Shown here in pieces: positions 43,353 through 51,536 of a stretch of 64,000 nt of DNA. The DNA lies in NCBI GenBank assembly GCA_965220315.1, contig CBDCPP010000001.1:372001-436000 (forward strand), written 5' to 3'. This DNA comes from JAPOXK01 sp965220315. GTDB lineage: Bacteria > Chloroflexota > Dehalococcoidia > Bin125. Positions within the stretch are counted from its first letter, which is position 1; every line of letters starts with the position of its first letter. The notes under the pieces are model-generated. The model was not told the origin of the DNA. It did not search any database and saw only the letters and a program-made list of their open reading frames with translations. A program made the translations under genes and the position numbers.

Positions 43353-44377
43353 GGCCTCGCCATACTGAAGCAGAGCGCCTCAATGCTCGCTGGGGCCGCT
43401 GGAGCCGTCCATGGAACGCTGACGTTCGATCTGCGCACGTAGTCTCCCTGAATCTGTTCAACTGCCTCTTCATAGCGCGGCTCCGTGCGGTCAAGCACGA
43501 CGATGGCATGAGCCGACCGGAGGCGGTCCCTCCACTTCAGGTAGCCGTTGGCCCCGTCGAAGACCGCGACGGGAGGTGCCCGATTCGCGACGAATTCCGG
43601 GAATTTGGAGGCTCGCACGGGCAGCACAGTGGTTCGGTGGGCATTGCTGACACCAGCGCTCTTCTGAAGCCGCAACAGGTCATCGAGAACGCCGGGCGAA
43701 GGGTGAGCACGTGCACCCTTCGGCTTGGTCGCGAACTCCTGATGCTCAGCTTCCTCCGCGACCCGCTCGCGCGAGCCGACGATCAGACAGCCCAAGTTTC
43801 CCGGCTCAGTGAATCGTCGCGCATCCAGTGGGAAAAGCACATCCTTGGCGAAAGGGTTGATGGCCTGTAGGATTCTCGCTCTCTGCCGCTTCTGCGGCTG
43901 ATCGTTCGCCTGATCGACGAGCCCTATCCGCCAGACCTCATCGCGGGGAATCTGATAGCGGATGCCGACTGAGTCCAGGTGGCCGATCTGAATGCACAGT
44001 CGTGGCTCGCCATCGTAGTCCCTGCTCACGCCGGTGAAGTATCCGGTCATGATGCGCCGTCTTTCCCGCCCATCCCGTAACGTAAGAGGAGTATCCGCTG
44101 GCAGTGCACAGAGTTCGTTGAACCGCTGTTCATCACTGGCTGAACTCTCGTTCTCATAGGCGGCGAGCACTGCTCCGGAGGCACAAAGCGCTGCTGCGTA
44201 GTCCCTTGCTGGCACAACGATAGCGTGAATGTACTGTTGGCCCTTGAGGTGAACACGCCCGATGAAGAGGCCAGCCTCAAGGTGGTAGCGGGCCCAGTCA
44301 GGTAAGGGCTGCCAGTCCCCGCCTGGCTTAGACAGGCCAAGCACGTTGATGTCCACCTGCGTTTTGACGGGTGCCAT
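43349..44377 (-). CDS. first protein of the defence operon, function unknown (possible DrmE N-terminal half)
   Basis: A 342-residue protein I do not recognise. It is soluble, with mixed alpha/beta composition; visible blocks are ARYHLEAGLFIGRVHLKGQQYIHAIVVPARDYAAAL near the N-terminus, GYFTGVSRDYDGEPRLCIQIGHLDSVGIRYQIPRDEVWRIGLVDQ near 115-160, and VAVFDGANGYLKWRDRLRSAHAIVVLDRTEPRYEEAVEQIQ near 270-310. The last reads like the entry and Walker B-like strand of a P-loop-related core. I chose the ATG at complement 44375-44377, with AGGA nine bases before it; an in-frame GTG at 44398 lacks a ribosome site. It is the promoter-proximal gene of the DISARM-like operon and overlaps the next by ATGA. 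Confidence 0.7.
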   Translation of the reverse strand: MAPVKTQVDINVLGLSKPGGDWQPLPDWARYHLEAGLFIGRVHLKGQQYIHAIVVPARDYAAALCASGAVLAAYENESSASDEQRFNELCALPADTPLTLRDGRERRRIMTGYFTGVSRDYDGEPRLCIQIGHLDSVGIRYQIPRDEVWRIGLVDQANDQPQKRQRARILQAINPFAKDVLFPLDARRFTEPGNLGCLIVGSRERVAEEAEHQEFATKPKGARAHPSPGVLDDLLRLQKSAGVSNAHRTTVLPVRASKFPEFVANRAPPVAVFDGANGYLKWRDRLRSAHAIVVLDRTEPRYEEAVEQIQGDYVRRSNVSVPWTAPAAPASIEALCFSMARP

Positions 44378-44534
44378 CACGTTGCATCCTGGCAGCACAC
44401 TAAACTAAAGCCAGGGAAGACGAACCTTCTCTTACACTATCCCCATCCTATCGGACAGCCTCATCAGCGGTGGAAAAGCCGCGGATGTCGATCTTGGCAG
44501 TCCTCACTATTACCTGCCATCAGTGGAGCGGAAG

Positions 44535-44611
44535 TGGCACCCCCGGCAGGACTCGAACCTGCAACCTGCGGATTAGAACGCCGCGGCTCTATCCAGTTGA
44601 GCTACGGGGGC
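44535..44611 (-). tRNA. tRNA-Arg (anticodon TCT)
   Basis: The minus strand folds into a full cloverleaf with encoded CCA: acceptor GCCCCCG with CGGGGGT, D-arm GCTC/GAGC, T-arm GCAGG-TTCGAGT-CCTGC. The anticodon is TCT (plus-strand AGA at 44575-44577) in the loop GTTCTAA. The last pair of the anticodon stem is a C-T mismatch and loop position 32 is G, which is unusual. Its 3' end faces the defence operon. Confidence 0.92.
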
Positions 44612-44626
44612 GCGGCTGCTCGTAGC

Positions 44627-45118
44627 TTACTCGTTGCGTGTCTCCACTTTGATGCGCCGCCACCTGCCGCGGCGCTGCTCGCGGATGCCCGTGATCCGCA
44701 GACCGTGCAGATCGGCGGAGGTCGTCACGAAGCGTTGCGCGTAGCGGCCGATCAGTTGCGCGGCGAGCACGGCGACGATCGCCGCCGCGAGCACGTTCGG
44801 CCAGCGCTGTGAGCGTTTCCCGTCTCCGAGGGTGACCAACGAGGCCAGGCCCGCCAGCCCGCCGCCGAGGACGATGTTCGTCCCGCACAGCGGCGACAGC
44901 GCCAGGTGCCGCTGGCCGCCTTGCAGCCGGGCGAGCGCCTCATCCGCGGCGCTGCTGAGATGCGCGACCGGCACGTTCCCGATGATGTAGAAACCGCCGG
45001 GCGCTGCATGTCCCGCGAGCCGCAGCCCCGGTCCGTGCCGCGCGAGCAGGACGGCGATCGTGGCGTGCTCGAGCGCATGGTTGCGCCGGATCTTGCCGAT
45101 CATTGCCAGTGCGCGCAT
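44627..45118 (-). CDS. DUF6391 membrane-associated protein
   Basis: A 163-residue protein whose opening IRRNHALEHATIAVLLARHG is the signature of DUF6391. It continues PGGFYIIGNVPVAHLSSAADEALARLQGGQRHLALSPLCGTNIVLGGGLAGLASLV, with a conserved C-G-T-N, then a hydrophobic segment VLAAAIVAVLAAQLIG near 105-120 that is probably membrane-spanning, and a basic tail. The H-x-x-E-H motif recalls a metal site but no activity is known to me. It lies 15 bases downstream of the exported transglycosylase-like gene on the same strand. Confidence 0.85.
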   Translation of the reverse strand: MRALAMIGKIRRNHALEHATIAVLLARHGPGLRLAGHAAPGGFYIIGNVPVAHLSSAADEALARLQGGQRHLALSPLCGTNIVLGGGLAGLASLVTLGDGKRSQRWPNVLAAAIVAVLAAQLIGRYAQRFVTTSADLHGLRITGIREQRRGRWRRIKVETRNE

Positions 45119-45132
45119 TCTCCGGTCCTTCG

Positions 45133-46524
45133 TTAGCTCTGCGGTTGTCCCGCTTCGTATGCGGGAATCTCTTGGGTGGCCTCCACGTCGACTCGAACGA
45201 CGCGGATCAATACGTTGCCGTTAGGGAGCAACGCCTCGATCGTAACGGTCGCTCCCGGCGTACCGGCGGGGATAGTATCCCTGTCCGCTGCCAGTGTGAT
45301 CGTCGCGTGCCGAGGCTCTCCGGACAGGAAGGGGACGCCCGTACCGGCTGCGACGCCGGCCTGCACGGCGAGGTCGAGCCAGGGCACATCCGCCCCCACC
45401 CGGTAGACCAGCAAGCCCGATCCTGCGTTGGCCACGGTAATCGTGGCCGTCGCGCGGTCGCCGTTCGAAGCGAGAGCCACGTTGGTGGTTTCCAGGTCCA
45501 GGCGCGGGTCACCGAGAATCGCGTCCCGCACGGCCAGCGCCGCTGGACCCAGCAATGCCGGCTCACCCACCGGCAGCGCGCCCGGCGGCAGCGGCATTCC
45601 CATGGCAAGGAAGGGGTGGGGGTGCTCATTGCCTAGAGGCGACTGGGAGATGGTGTCCCATCCCGCGAAGTACACGGCTGGGTCCAGGGGCCCGCCCGCC
45701 GCTGAGAGGCTGGCGAGATCGGGCAGCGCCACCGGCTTTTCTTGCCATAGCGGTTCCTCGTCAAGCTCCGGCGGCGATTGCACGCAACCCAGCACGAGCT
45801 CCTGATAGGCGTAGCCGTTGCGCGGTCCGTCACACGGGAACGGCAGCGAACGGAAAGGGTCCGTCTCCGTCCCCGCGGGGTGGTTGCGAAAGTCCCAGCC
45901 GTTGTAGCCCCAGAGCGCGTAGTACCAGGACTCGATGAACTCGGGATCGCCGAGTCCCACGATGGGGAAGAAAGCGTCACTCCATTTTTCGACCAAGATC
46001 TGGGCGCCTACGGCGATGTTATAGGCGTAGTGCGTACCGACCAGCGCCTCTTCGCGGCTGGGCGGCTCACCGTCGTTATCGAAATAGGACGTTACTTGCA
46101 TGACTCCGTAACCGCAGTCTGGCGACAGCAGCACGTCCCCGATGGACTGCCAGGGCACCGCACTGGCCGTGTGCGTCGTCTTGCTCTCGATCCAGCCGAT
46201 CGCGTGCACCAGCGTGGGCGGGATAGTCGCTCCGGGCCGCGGAGCGCGGGTCTCCGCGCTCCCGACGAAGATCTCCGGCAGGGCAAAAGTTTCGTTTTCT
46301 GGGAATAGCTGGTTTGTCGCCGCCAGCTGCTGCGCGAGAAGAAAGAACTCGCGATTCTGATGCCCCTCGTAGCCTTGAAAGGCGAAGGGCGGGCCGTTGC
46401 CGAACAAGCAACCGGCGCGTCCGTGTTGGCTTCCGCTCGCGTCCGCTGCGAGCCACGCCGCCGCGAAGATGAGCGGTCCCAACACGGCCGTCCGGACGAT
46501 CCAGGTCCTGCTAATTCGACCCAT
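45133..46524 (-). CDS. exported protein with transglycosylase-like (SLT) domain
   Basis: A 463-residue exported protein. An N-terminal hydrophobic segment (VLGPLIFAAAWLAADAS) acts as signal or anchor. Residues about 95-215 resemble a lysozyme-like SLT fold: LVHAIGWIESKTTHTASAVPW with the probable catalytic Glu in GWIES, then DCGYGVMQVTS, YNIAVGAQILVEKW and YYALWGYNGWDF. The C-terminal part (about 330-455) is a beta-rich domain with ATATITVANAGSGLLVYRV and HATITLAADRDTIPAGTPGATVTIEALLP, resembling a BACON-like or immunoglobulin-like module. It probably cleaves or binds peptidoglycan-like polymer outside the cell. It overlaps the end of the propeller gene by 14 bases. Confidence 0.75.
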   Translation of the reverse strand: MGRISRTWIVRTAVLGPLIFAAAWLAADASGSQHGRAGCLFGNGPPFAFQGYEGHQNREFFLLAQQLAATNQLFPENETFALPEIFVGSAETRAPRPGATIPPTLVHAIGWIESKTTHTASAVPWQSIGDVLLSPDCGYGVMQVTSYFDNDGEPPSREEALVGTHYAYNIAVGAQILVEKWSDAFFPIVGLGDPEFIESWYYALWGYNGWDFRNHPAGTETDPFRSLPFPCDGPRNGYAYQELVLGCVQSPPELDEEPLWQEKPVALPDLASLSAAGGPLDPAVYFAGWDTISQSPLGNEHPHPFLAMGMPLPPGALPVGEPALLGPAALAVRDAILGDPRLDLETTNVALASNGDRATATITVANAGSGLLVYRVGADVPWLDLAVQAGVAAGTGVPFLSGEPRHATITLAADRDTIPAGTPGATVTIEALLPNGNVLIRVVRVDVEATQEIPAYEAGQPQS

Positions 46525-47650
46525 ACCACCAGCCGAGTACGCTCACGAACCGCCCTTCGATCGAATGGACACCCCCGTCTGGTCCCATCACCGCTGCTTT
46601 CTCCTCGCCTACCGCGCCCGGCCCGCTTCCACTGAAAGTCCGCAGCGCCAGGTGGGAGCCGTCCTCGGACCAGGCCAAAGGCAGAACGAAACCGTTGCCA
46701 GGCTGCCCGCTGAGAGTGGAGGCGTGCGCTGCGGCCACGTGAATCACGCCACTCGCGGCGCGTTGGAACGTCCCCACGCTGAGCGAGCCGTCGGGATGCC
46801 AAGCTGGCGCTGCTGATCCCCCACTCGCTTGCGTGTCCCCCAATCCGTCGTTGAGGTACGCGGCGGCGGCCAGCGTGGGTTGGGAGCTGGCCAGTGAAAC
46901 GACCCGTACGTTGAGCTGCAATCCGCGCTGCTCGGTGAACGCGAGCTGTGACCCGTCCGGAGAGAGCGCCCAGTCGCGCGTAGCGCTGCCGGATAATTTG
47001 AGAGTCCGCTGCACCCGGCCGTTGTCGTTGATCGCCATCAGCACGCTGCCGCTGGGACTGATCACCGCAATATGCAGCGGCCCCTCCGGCGGCTTCGCAA
47101 CGGGATATACCCCGAGAGAGTCCTGGCCTTGGAAGCGCAGCGTTTCGAGACCTGTGCTGACATCGATTTGCACGACCCGTTGCGCCGGCCGGTCATTCCC
47201 TCGGGAGCGCCGCAGAAATAAGGATTCCCCGCCCCTGTCCCACAGCAGCCCCCCTCCGATGTCGAAGCCGGAGGAGAGGAAGCGCGCCCCGTTCTCTGTG
47301 TGCAGGATCAGGACCATCTCCCGCGCTGGGTCCGTGGCACCCGGTGGCAGCACGAGATACGCGAAAGCGTCGCCGCTCGGCGAAACGGCGCCTACCAATT
47401 CCCAGCCTGGCGCGTGCCGCACGCGCCAGAGTTCTTGCCGCACTGCTGGGTGCGTGGGGTCCACGAGGAAGAGGGTGCTCTCATCCTCGGTGAATTCGCT
47501 GACCAACAGCTGCCCGTCGCTGCGTGGCAGTGCTGTATCCAGCGCCTCCGATTGCCCGATCGCATTCGAGAGCGTGCCTGCCGCCGCGATGGCCGCGACC
47601 GTCGCCGCGACGGCGACAAGTAGACGGGGGCGCGTCATCGTGAGAGACAT
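46511..47650 (-). CDS. exported TolB-like beta-propeller protein
   Basis: A 379-residue protein with an N-terminal hydrophobic signal (RLLVAVAATVAAIAAAGTLS) and repeated beta-propeller blades: AVSPSGDAFAYLVLPPG, GLLWDRGGESLFLRRSRG, VISPSGSVLMAINDNGR, ALSPDGSQLAFTEQRG, APAWHPDGSLSVGTF and LAWSEDGSHLALRTF. The SPDG and W-S-x-D-G-x-x-L turns are typical of TolB/WD40-like six-bladed propellers. I chose the ATG at complement 47648-47650 because GGGAG lies seven bases before it. It is probably a scaffold or sensor outside the membrane; function unknown. Confidence 0.78.
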   Translation of the reverse strand: MSLTMTRPRLLVAVAATVAAIAAAGTLSNAIGQSEALDTALPRSDGQLLVSEFTEDESTLFLVDPTHPAVRQELWRVRHAPGWELVGAVSPSGDAFAYLVLPPGATDPAREMVLILHTENGARFLSSGFDIGGGLLWDRGGESLFLRRSRGNDRPAQRVVQIDVSTGLETLRFQGQDSLGVYPVAKPPEGPLHIAVISPSGSVLMAINDNGRVQRTLKLSGSATRDWALSPDGSQLAFTEQRGLQLNVRVVSLASSQPTLAAAAYLNDGLGDTQASGGSAAPAWHPDGSLSVGTFQRAASGVIHVAAAHASTLSGQPGNGFVLPLAWSEDGSHLALRTFSGSGPGAVGEEKAAVMGPDGGVHSIEGRFVSVLGWWYGSN

Positions 47651-47912
47651 GGCGCCTCTCCCAAGTCCCTGCCCCATCCAGCATTTATCGCATCTATCAA
47701 GGGGACGTACACTGTATCAGCGGTCCCTGCGAGGGAAAACGGCACGGCCGGTGGCACACCGGTATCCGGTGAGTATTCGTAACCGCGATGCTACGATTCG
47801 AGCGCAGCGATTCTTCTGGGCTTTTTATCCTCGCTTGGATTGCCGGGCCGCTTTCACTTGCCGCCAGGAGAGCCGCTAATCCTGTTGGGGCATTCCTGAA
47901 CAGGCAGTGCGT

Positions 47913-48926
47913 ATGACTCGCATTAGTATCATCGGTCTCGGCCTGATCGGTGGCTCTATCGGCCTTGCACTCAAGCAAGATGGCAACTCTAATCCCGAGT
48001 TAGTCGGCTTCGACGCGGACCCTTCCGTCATGGCGGCGGCGAAACGTGCCGGCGCCGTCGATCGCACGGTCACTGGACTGGACGAGGCTGTCGCTGGCGC
48101 TGAACTCGTGATAGTCGCCGTGCCGCCCGCCTCCGTTGAGGGCGTCTTCCACGCAATCGCGCCGCGCTTGGCCGAAGGCGCTGTTGTCACGGACACTGCC
48201 TCCACGAAAAGCCAAGTGCTGCGCTGGGCTGGACGGCATCTGCCCCCCTCTGTTGCGTTCGTGGGTGGACATCCCATGGCGGGCAAGAGCGACCAGGGGA
48301 TCCGCAACGCCGAAGCTACGCTCTTTCGCGGCCGTCCCTACGTGCTGGTGCCGGCTGACGCAACCTCTGAAGCGGCGGTGTCTGTCGTTGTCGGCCTCGT
48401 CGAGCGCCTGGGTGGGGAGCCAGTGTTCATCGGCGCCATGGAGCATGACCAGCTCATCGGCGCCGTGAGCCATCTGCCGCTCGTGGCGTCGACGGCGCTG
48501 TTCACGTTGCTGCGTCGGAGTGCCGGCTGGAACGACTTCGCCCGGGTCGCAGGGCCTGCCTATCGTGATCTAACCCGCCTTGCCGCCGGCGCCCCCCAGA
48601 TGTCCGTCGGGATCTGTGCGACCAACAGCGACAATCTGCGTGATTGGATCGACCGCTACATCGACGAGCTACGGCGCTTCCGCGATCTATTGGAAGATTC
48701 CCCAGAGGCACTGCTTGAAGAGTTCGAGACGGCGCAGCGCGACCGCGCAGACTTTGTCCGTGGCCCGTCTAGTAGCGCCACAGCGTCCGATCCGATCGAG
48801 CGTCCCACGATCGCCAGCAGTCTCGGCACGATGTTGATTGGTGGTCGTCTGTACGAGCGGTTACGCGGCCTAGGAGGCGCGTCGGAACGTACCAACGCTG
48901 GCCGGACGGCCTCTACCGACCGCTGA
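47913..48926 (+). CDS. tyrA: prephenate/arogenate dehydrogenase
   Basis: A 337-residue TyrA, the oxidative decarboxylation step to tyrosine. The Rossmann opening ISIIGLGLIGGSIGLALKQDG sits at the N-terminus, followed by VIVAVPPASVEGVF near 70, VTDTASTKSQVL near 95, VAFVGGHPMAGKSDQGIRNA near 110-130 with the conserved prephenate-contact H/M/G, and HLPLVASTALF near 190. No ACT domain follows, and the C-terminal 50 residues are variable. I chose the ATG at 47913 rather than the GTG at 47907, because homologues begin M-T-R-I. aroA follows nine bases later. Confidence 0.93.
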   Translation: MTRISIIGLGLIGGSIGLALKQDGNSNPELVGFDADPSVMAAAKRAGAVDRTVTGLDEAVAGAELVIVAVPPASVEGVFHAIAPRLAEGAVVTDTASTKSQVLRWAGRHLPPSVAFVGGHPMAGKSDQGIRNAEATLFRGRPYVLVPADATSEAAVSVVVGLVERLGGEPVFIGAMEHDQLIGAVSHLPLVASTALFTLLRRSAGWNDFARVAGPAYRDLTRLAAGAPQMSVGICATNSDNLRDWIDRYIDELRRFRDLLEDSPEALLEEFETAQRDRADFVRGPSSSATASDPIERPTIASSLGTMLIGGRLYERLRGLGGASERTNAGRTASTDR

Positions 48927-48935
48927 CTTTCAAGT

Positions 48936-50228
48936 ATGACCCGACGGCTTCTGCCCGCACCTGCAGTCCGAGGAACCGTGCGTATCCCCGGCGATAAGTC
49001 GATCTCGCACCGCGCGGTGATTTTGAACGGTCTCGCGCGCGGCACAGGGCGAGTGACCGGCTTTGCCCGCGGTGCCGACACGCTCGCTTCGGTGGCTGCG
49101 ATGCGGGCTCTCGGCGTCATCTGCGAATTTGAGAGCGATGAGACCCTGCACATCCGCAGCTCTGGCCGTGACGCGCTGCGCCCGCCCGCCGGCCCGATCG
49201 ACTGTGGCAATAGTGGCACGACGATGCGCCTGCTCGCCGGCGTCGCCGCTGGACTAGAGGGCCGCACCGAGCTGGACGGCGACGCATCCCTCCGCCGCCG
49301 TCCGATGGACCGCGTGCTCCAACCGCTCGCCACGATGGGCGCTCGCTGCGCGGGGCGCGCCGAGGGCCGCTTCGCTCCACTGGTAATCGAAGGCGGCTCG
49401 CTCGTGCCGTTCCGCGGGCGCCTGAAGGTCGCGAGCGCGCAGGTGAAGAGCGCGCTGCTGCTCGCCGCCTTGGCAGCCGACGGTCCGAGCGAACTTGAGG
49501 AGATCGCGCCGACCCGCGACCACACCGAAATCATGTTGCGGGCAATGGAGGCCTCGCTCGATATCGATCCGCCGCGCCTGCGTCTCGCCCCCGGTGTGCT
49601 GACTCCCGTCGATGTCGCTGTCGCTGGGGATGTCAGCGCCGCTGCCTTCTGGCTCGTCGCCGCCAGCATTCTCCCTGATTCGGAGTTGTTCCTGCCGGGC
49701 GTTGGGCTCAATCCCACGCGCACCGGCGCGCTTGATGTGCTCTGGGCCATGGGCGCTGATATCGAAGTGAGCGCGCGGCGCAACGTCGCGGGAGAGGCGG
49801 TGGGTGACCTGCGCGTCCGCTCCGCACGGCTCTCCGGCACCGAGATCGCGGGCGATCTCATCGCCCGCGCCATTGATGAGCTGCCCGTCCTTGCCGTTGC
49901 TGCGGCATACGCGCAAGGAACCACCCAGATCCGTGAGGCCGCCGAACTCCGCGTCAAGGAATCCGATCGCATCGCGACGACTGCCACTGGTCTTCGGGCG
50001 CTGGGCGTTACCGTTGAGGAGCGTCAGGATGGTCTCCATGTCGTCGGTGGTGGTCGTCTGCGCGGCGCTCCCCTCGATTCGTACGGCGATCACCGTCTCG
50101 CCATGGCGCTCGCCGTCGCCGCCCTCGGCGCAAACGGCGAAAGCGAACTCAGCGGCGACACCGCCGTGGCTGTCTCTTATCCTGATTTTTGGTCCGACTT
50201 GGAACGGTTGAGCAGCGCTGCTGGCTGA
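48936..50228 (+). CDS. aroA: 3-phosphoshikimate 1-carboxyvinyltransferase (EPSP synthase)
   Basis: A 430-residue AroA joining shikimate-3-phosphate and PEP. The opening VRGTVRIPGDKSISHRAVILNGLARG has the diagnostic PGDKSISHR block; PIDCGNSGTTMRLLAGVAAG lies near 83-102, LDGDASLRRRPMDRVLQPL near 108, LPVLAVAAAYAQGTTQIREAAELRVKESDRIATTATGLRALG near 310-350, and YGDHRLAMALAVAALGA near 385. All core residues appear intact. No fusion or insertion. It is the second gene of tyrA-aroA-remA-gmk. Confidence 0.97.
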   Translation: MTRRLLPAPAVRGTVRIPGDKSISHRAVILNGLARGTGRVTGFARGADTLASVAAMRALGVICEFESDETLHIRSSGRDALRPPAGPIDCGNSGTTMRLLAGVAAGLEGRTELDGDASLRRRPMDRVLQPLATMGARCAGRAEGRFAPLVIEGGSLVPFRGRLKVASAQVKSALLLAALAADGPSELEEIAPTRDHTEIMLRAMEASLDIDPPRLRLAPGVLTPVDVAVAGDVSAAAFWLVAASILPDSELFLPGVGLNPTRTGALDVLWAMGADIEVSARRNVAGEAVGDLRVRSARLSGTEIAGDLIARAIDELPVLAVAAAYAQGTTQIREAAELRVKESDRIATTATGLRALGVTVEERQDGLHVVGGGRLRGAPLDSYGDHRLAMALAVAALGANGESELSGDTAVAVSYPDFWSDLERLSSAAG

Positions 50229-50264
50229 GCTCTTCCGTCCAACCACTGAATTCTGGAGTGTGCG

Positions 50265-50549
50265 GTGAGCACGGAGTTGGTCCACGTGGGTTTCGGCAGC
50301 ATGCTCGCTGCTGGCCGTATCGTCGCGATCGCCTCGCCCGCTGCAGCGCCCATAAAGCGATTGGTGCAAGAGCGCAAAGCTGTGGGTCAGATCATCGATC
50401 TCACTGGGGGGCGTCGCACTAAAGCCGTGCTCGTCTTGGATAGCGGTCACGTTGCCTTGGCGGCGATCGCTCCGGGAACGATCGCCCGCCGCGTGAGCAG
50501 TGGACCGGCCGCGTGGCATGATCTATCCGACGATGACGCAAGTGGCTGA
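50265..50549 (+). CDS. remA: DUF370 / RemA-family regulator
   Basis: A 94-residue RemA-family protein. It opens ELVHVGFGSMLAAGRIVAIASPAAAPIKRLVQERKAVGQIIDLTGGRRTKAVLVLDSGHVALAAIAP, which covers nearly the whole DUF370 fold. In Bacillus, RemA is a DNA-binding regulator of biofilm genes; in many other bacteria the gene sits just before gmk, as here. The GTG start has GGAG six bases before it. The end overlaps the gmk start region. Confidence 0.93.
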   Translation: MSTELVHVGFGSMLAAGRIVAIASPAAAPIKRLVQERKAVGQIIDLTGGRRTKAVLVLDSGHVALAAIAPGTIARRVSSGPAAWHDLSDDDASG

Positions 50550-51138
50550 GCATTCTCTCTTCATCGTGCTCTCTGGGCCGTCCGGCGCTGGAAAAGACAC
50601 GCTGCTGCGCGGCCTCCTCGCCCGCGACGATCGCGTCCACGGCGTTGTCACTGCCAAGACCCGGCCCCGCCGCCCCGGTGAGGAAGAGGGCGTGCATCAT
50701 CTCTTTCTGAGCGAAAGCAAATTTGAAGCACTGGTCGAGGCTGGGGAGTTTTTGGAGTACGCGGAGGTCTACGGCCACCGTAGTGGAGTCCTGCGGACGC
50801 CCGTCCGGCAGGCGCTGGCGCGTGGCGAAACCGTCGTGGCGCGTACGGACTTGCAAGGCGCGCGCAGCCTGCGCCGGAGTGTGTCTGGCGCCCTCCTGAT
50901 CTTTGTCACCGTCCCCGACTTGGCGACACTCGAGCGCCGTCTGCGCACTCGCGGCGATGTCTCGGAGGACGATATTCAGCATCGGCTCTCGCACGCCCAG
51001 TCAGAGATGGCTGCTGCTGCCGAGTTCGACTATGTAGTCGTCAATCGCGAAGGCGCCGAGGCCGCAGCCATTGATGAGGTGCTGGCCATCCTAAAGCGGG
51101 AGCACGAGCGGCCGGATCGCCCCCACCCCGTGGTGTAA
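50533..51138 (+). CDS. gmk: guanylate kinase
   Basis: A 201-residue guanylate kinase converting GMP to GDP. The P-loop LFIVLSGPSGAGKDTLLRGLL lies near residue 9-29, then VVTAKTRPRRPGEEEGVHHLFLSESKFEALVEAGEFLEYAEVYGHRSGVLRTPVRQAL with the GMP-binding arginines and tyrosine, and LIFVTVPDLATLERRLRTRGD with the lid. I chose the ATG at 50533; the ATG at 50518 and GTG at 50500 are in frame, and no ribosome site decides. All options overlap the remA end. Confidence 0.95.
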   Translation: MTQVAEHSLFIVLSGPSGAGKDTLLRGLLARDDRVHGVVTAKTRPRRPGEEEGVHHLFLSESKFEALVEAGEFLEYAEVYGHRSGVLRTPVRQALARGETVVARTDLQGARSLRRSVSGALLIFVTVPDLATLERRLRTRGDVSEDDIQHRLSHAQSEMAAAAEFDYVVVNREGAEAAAIDEVLAILKREHERPDRPHPVV

Positions 51139-51173
51139 CGCCCGTGATGGCGCTTGGGCTACAGAGCACTTGG

Positions 51174-51203
51174 TTGACAGTGACTTCGGCGCGCGCCTAC
51201 CGT
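51174..51203 (+). promoter_or_regulatory. predicted sigma70-type promoter of the trp operon
   Basis: A perfect TTGACA at 51174-51179 is followed after 18 bases by TACCGT (51198-51203). The T-box leader begins about ten bases downstream. The layout is the same as before the cobalamin riboswitch. Confidence 0.6.
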
Positions 51204-51214
51204 CGATCCATAAC

Positions 51215-51510
51215 TAAATAGCGAAGCGCAAAGACTGTGAACGGGAGAAGTACCCAGGCAGGCGGACCTGCAGAGAGCCGGCGAAAGGTGAGAGGCCGGT
51301 GGTTGCGCACCAGGAGAATGGGCCCGGGAGTCGCTGCCCGAACGATTGTCCTCGGACGACGCAAGTAGGCGCAGCCGGCACGGCACCGTGATCATAGCCG
51401 GCGGGATCGAGCTTGCGCTCCGTCCCGGCGAAGCGCCCGGCCGCTGGGCTGGGAAGAAGGGTGGCACCGCGGGTTCCCCGCCCCTTCAAGGGCGGGGTTT
51501 TGTTGTTTAA
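51215..51510 (+). ncRNA. T-box leader, tryptophan-specific
   Basis: A class I transcriptional T-box. Stem I carries the AGTA-type E-loop (GAAGTA near 51247-51252), AGAGAGCCGG, GAGAGGCCGG, and the specifier GAGAA-TGG with the Trp codon TGG at 51319-51321. The antiterminator bulge is GGGTGGCACCGCGGG (51459-51473), matching the T-box core TGGxACCGCG. A terminator follows. Uncharged tRNA-Trp would allow read-through into trpE. Confidence 0.92.
51476..51505 (+). terminator. T-box intrinsic terminator
   Basis: CCCCGCCC (51476-51483) pairs with GGGCGGGG (51490-51497) across a short CTTCAA loop, and TTTTGTTGTTT follows. It overlaps the alternative antiterminator pairing of the T-box, so it acts as the off state. 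Confidence 0.9.
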
Positions 51511-51536
51511 GGCGATCAACGTACGCGGAGCGACCG

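Noticed and set aside
48656..49987. 443-residue minus-strand frame over tyrA-aroA
   Set aside because: Composition is of antisense to a high-GC gene; aroA is certain on the plus strand.
49254..50519. 421-residue minus-strand frame over aroA-remA
   Set aside because: Antisense shadow with no family features.
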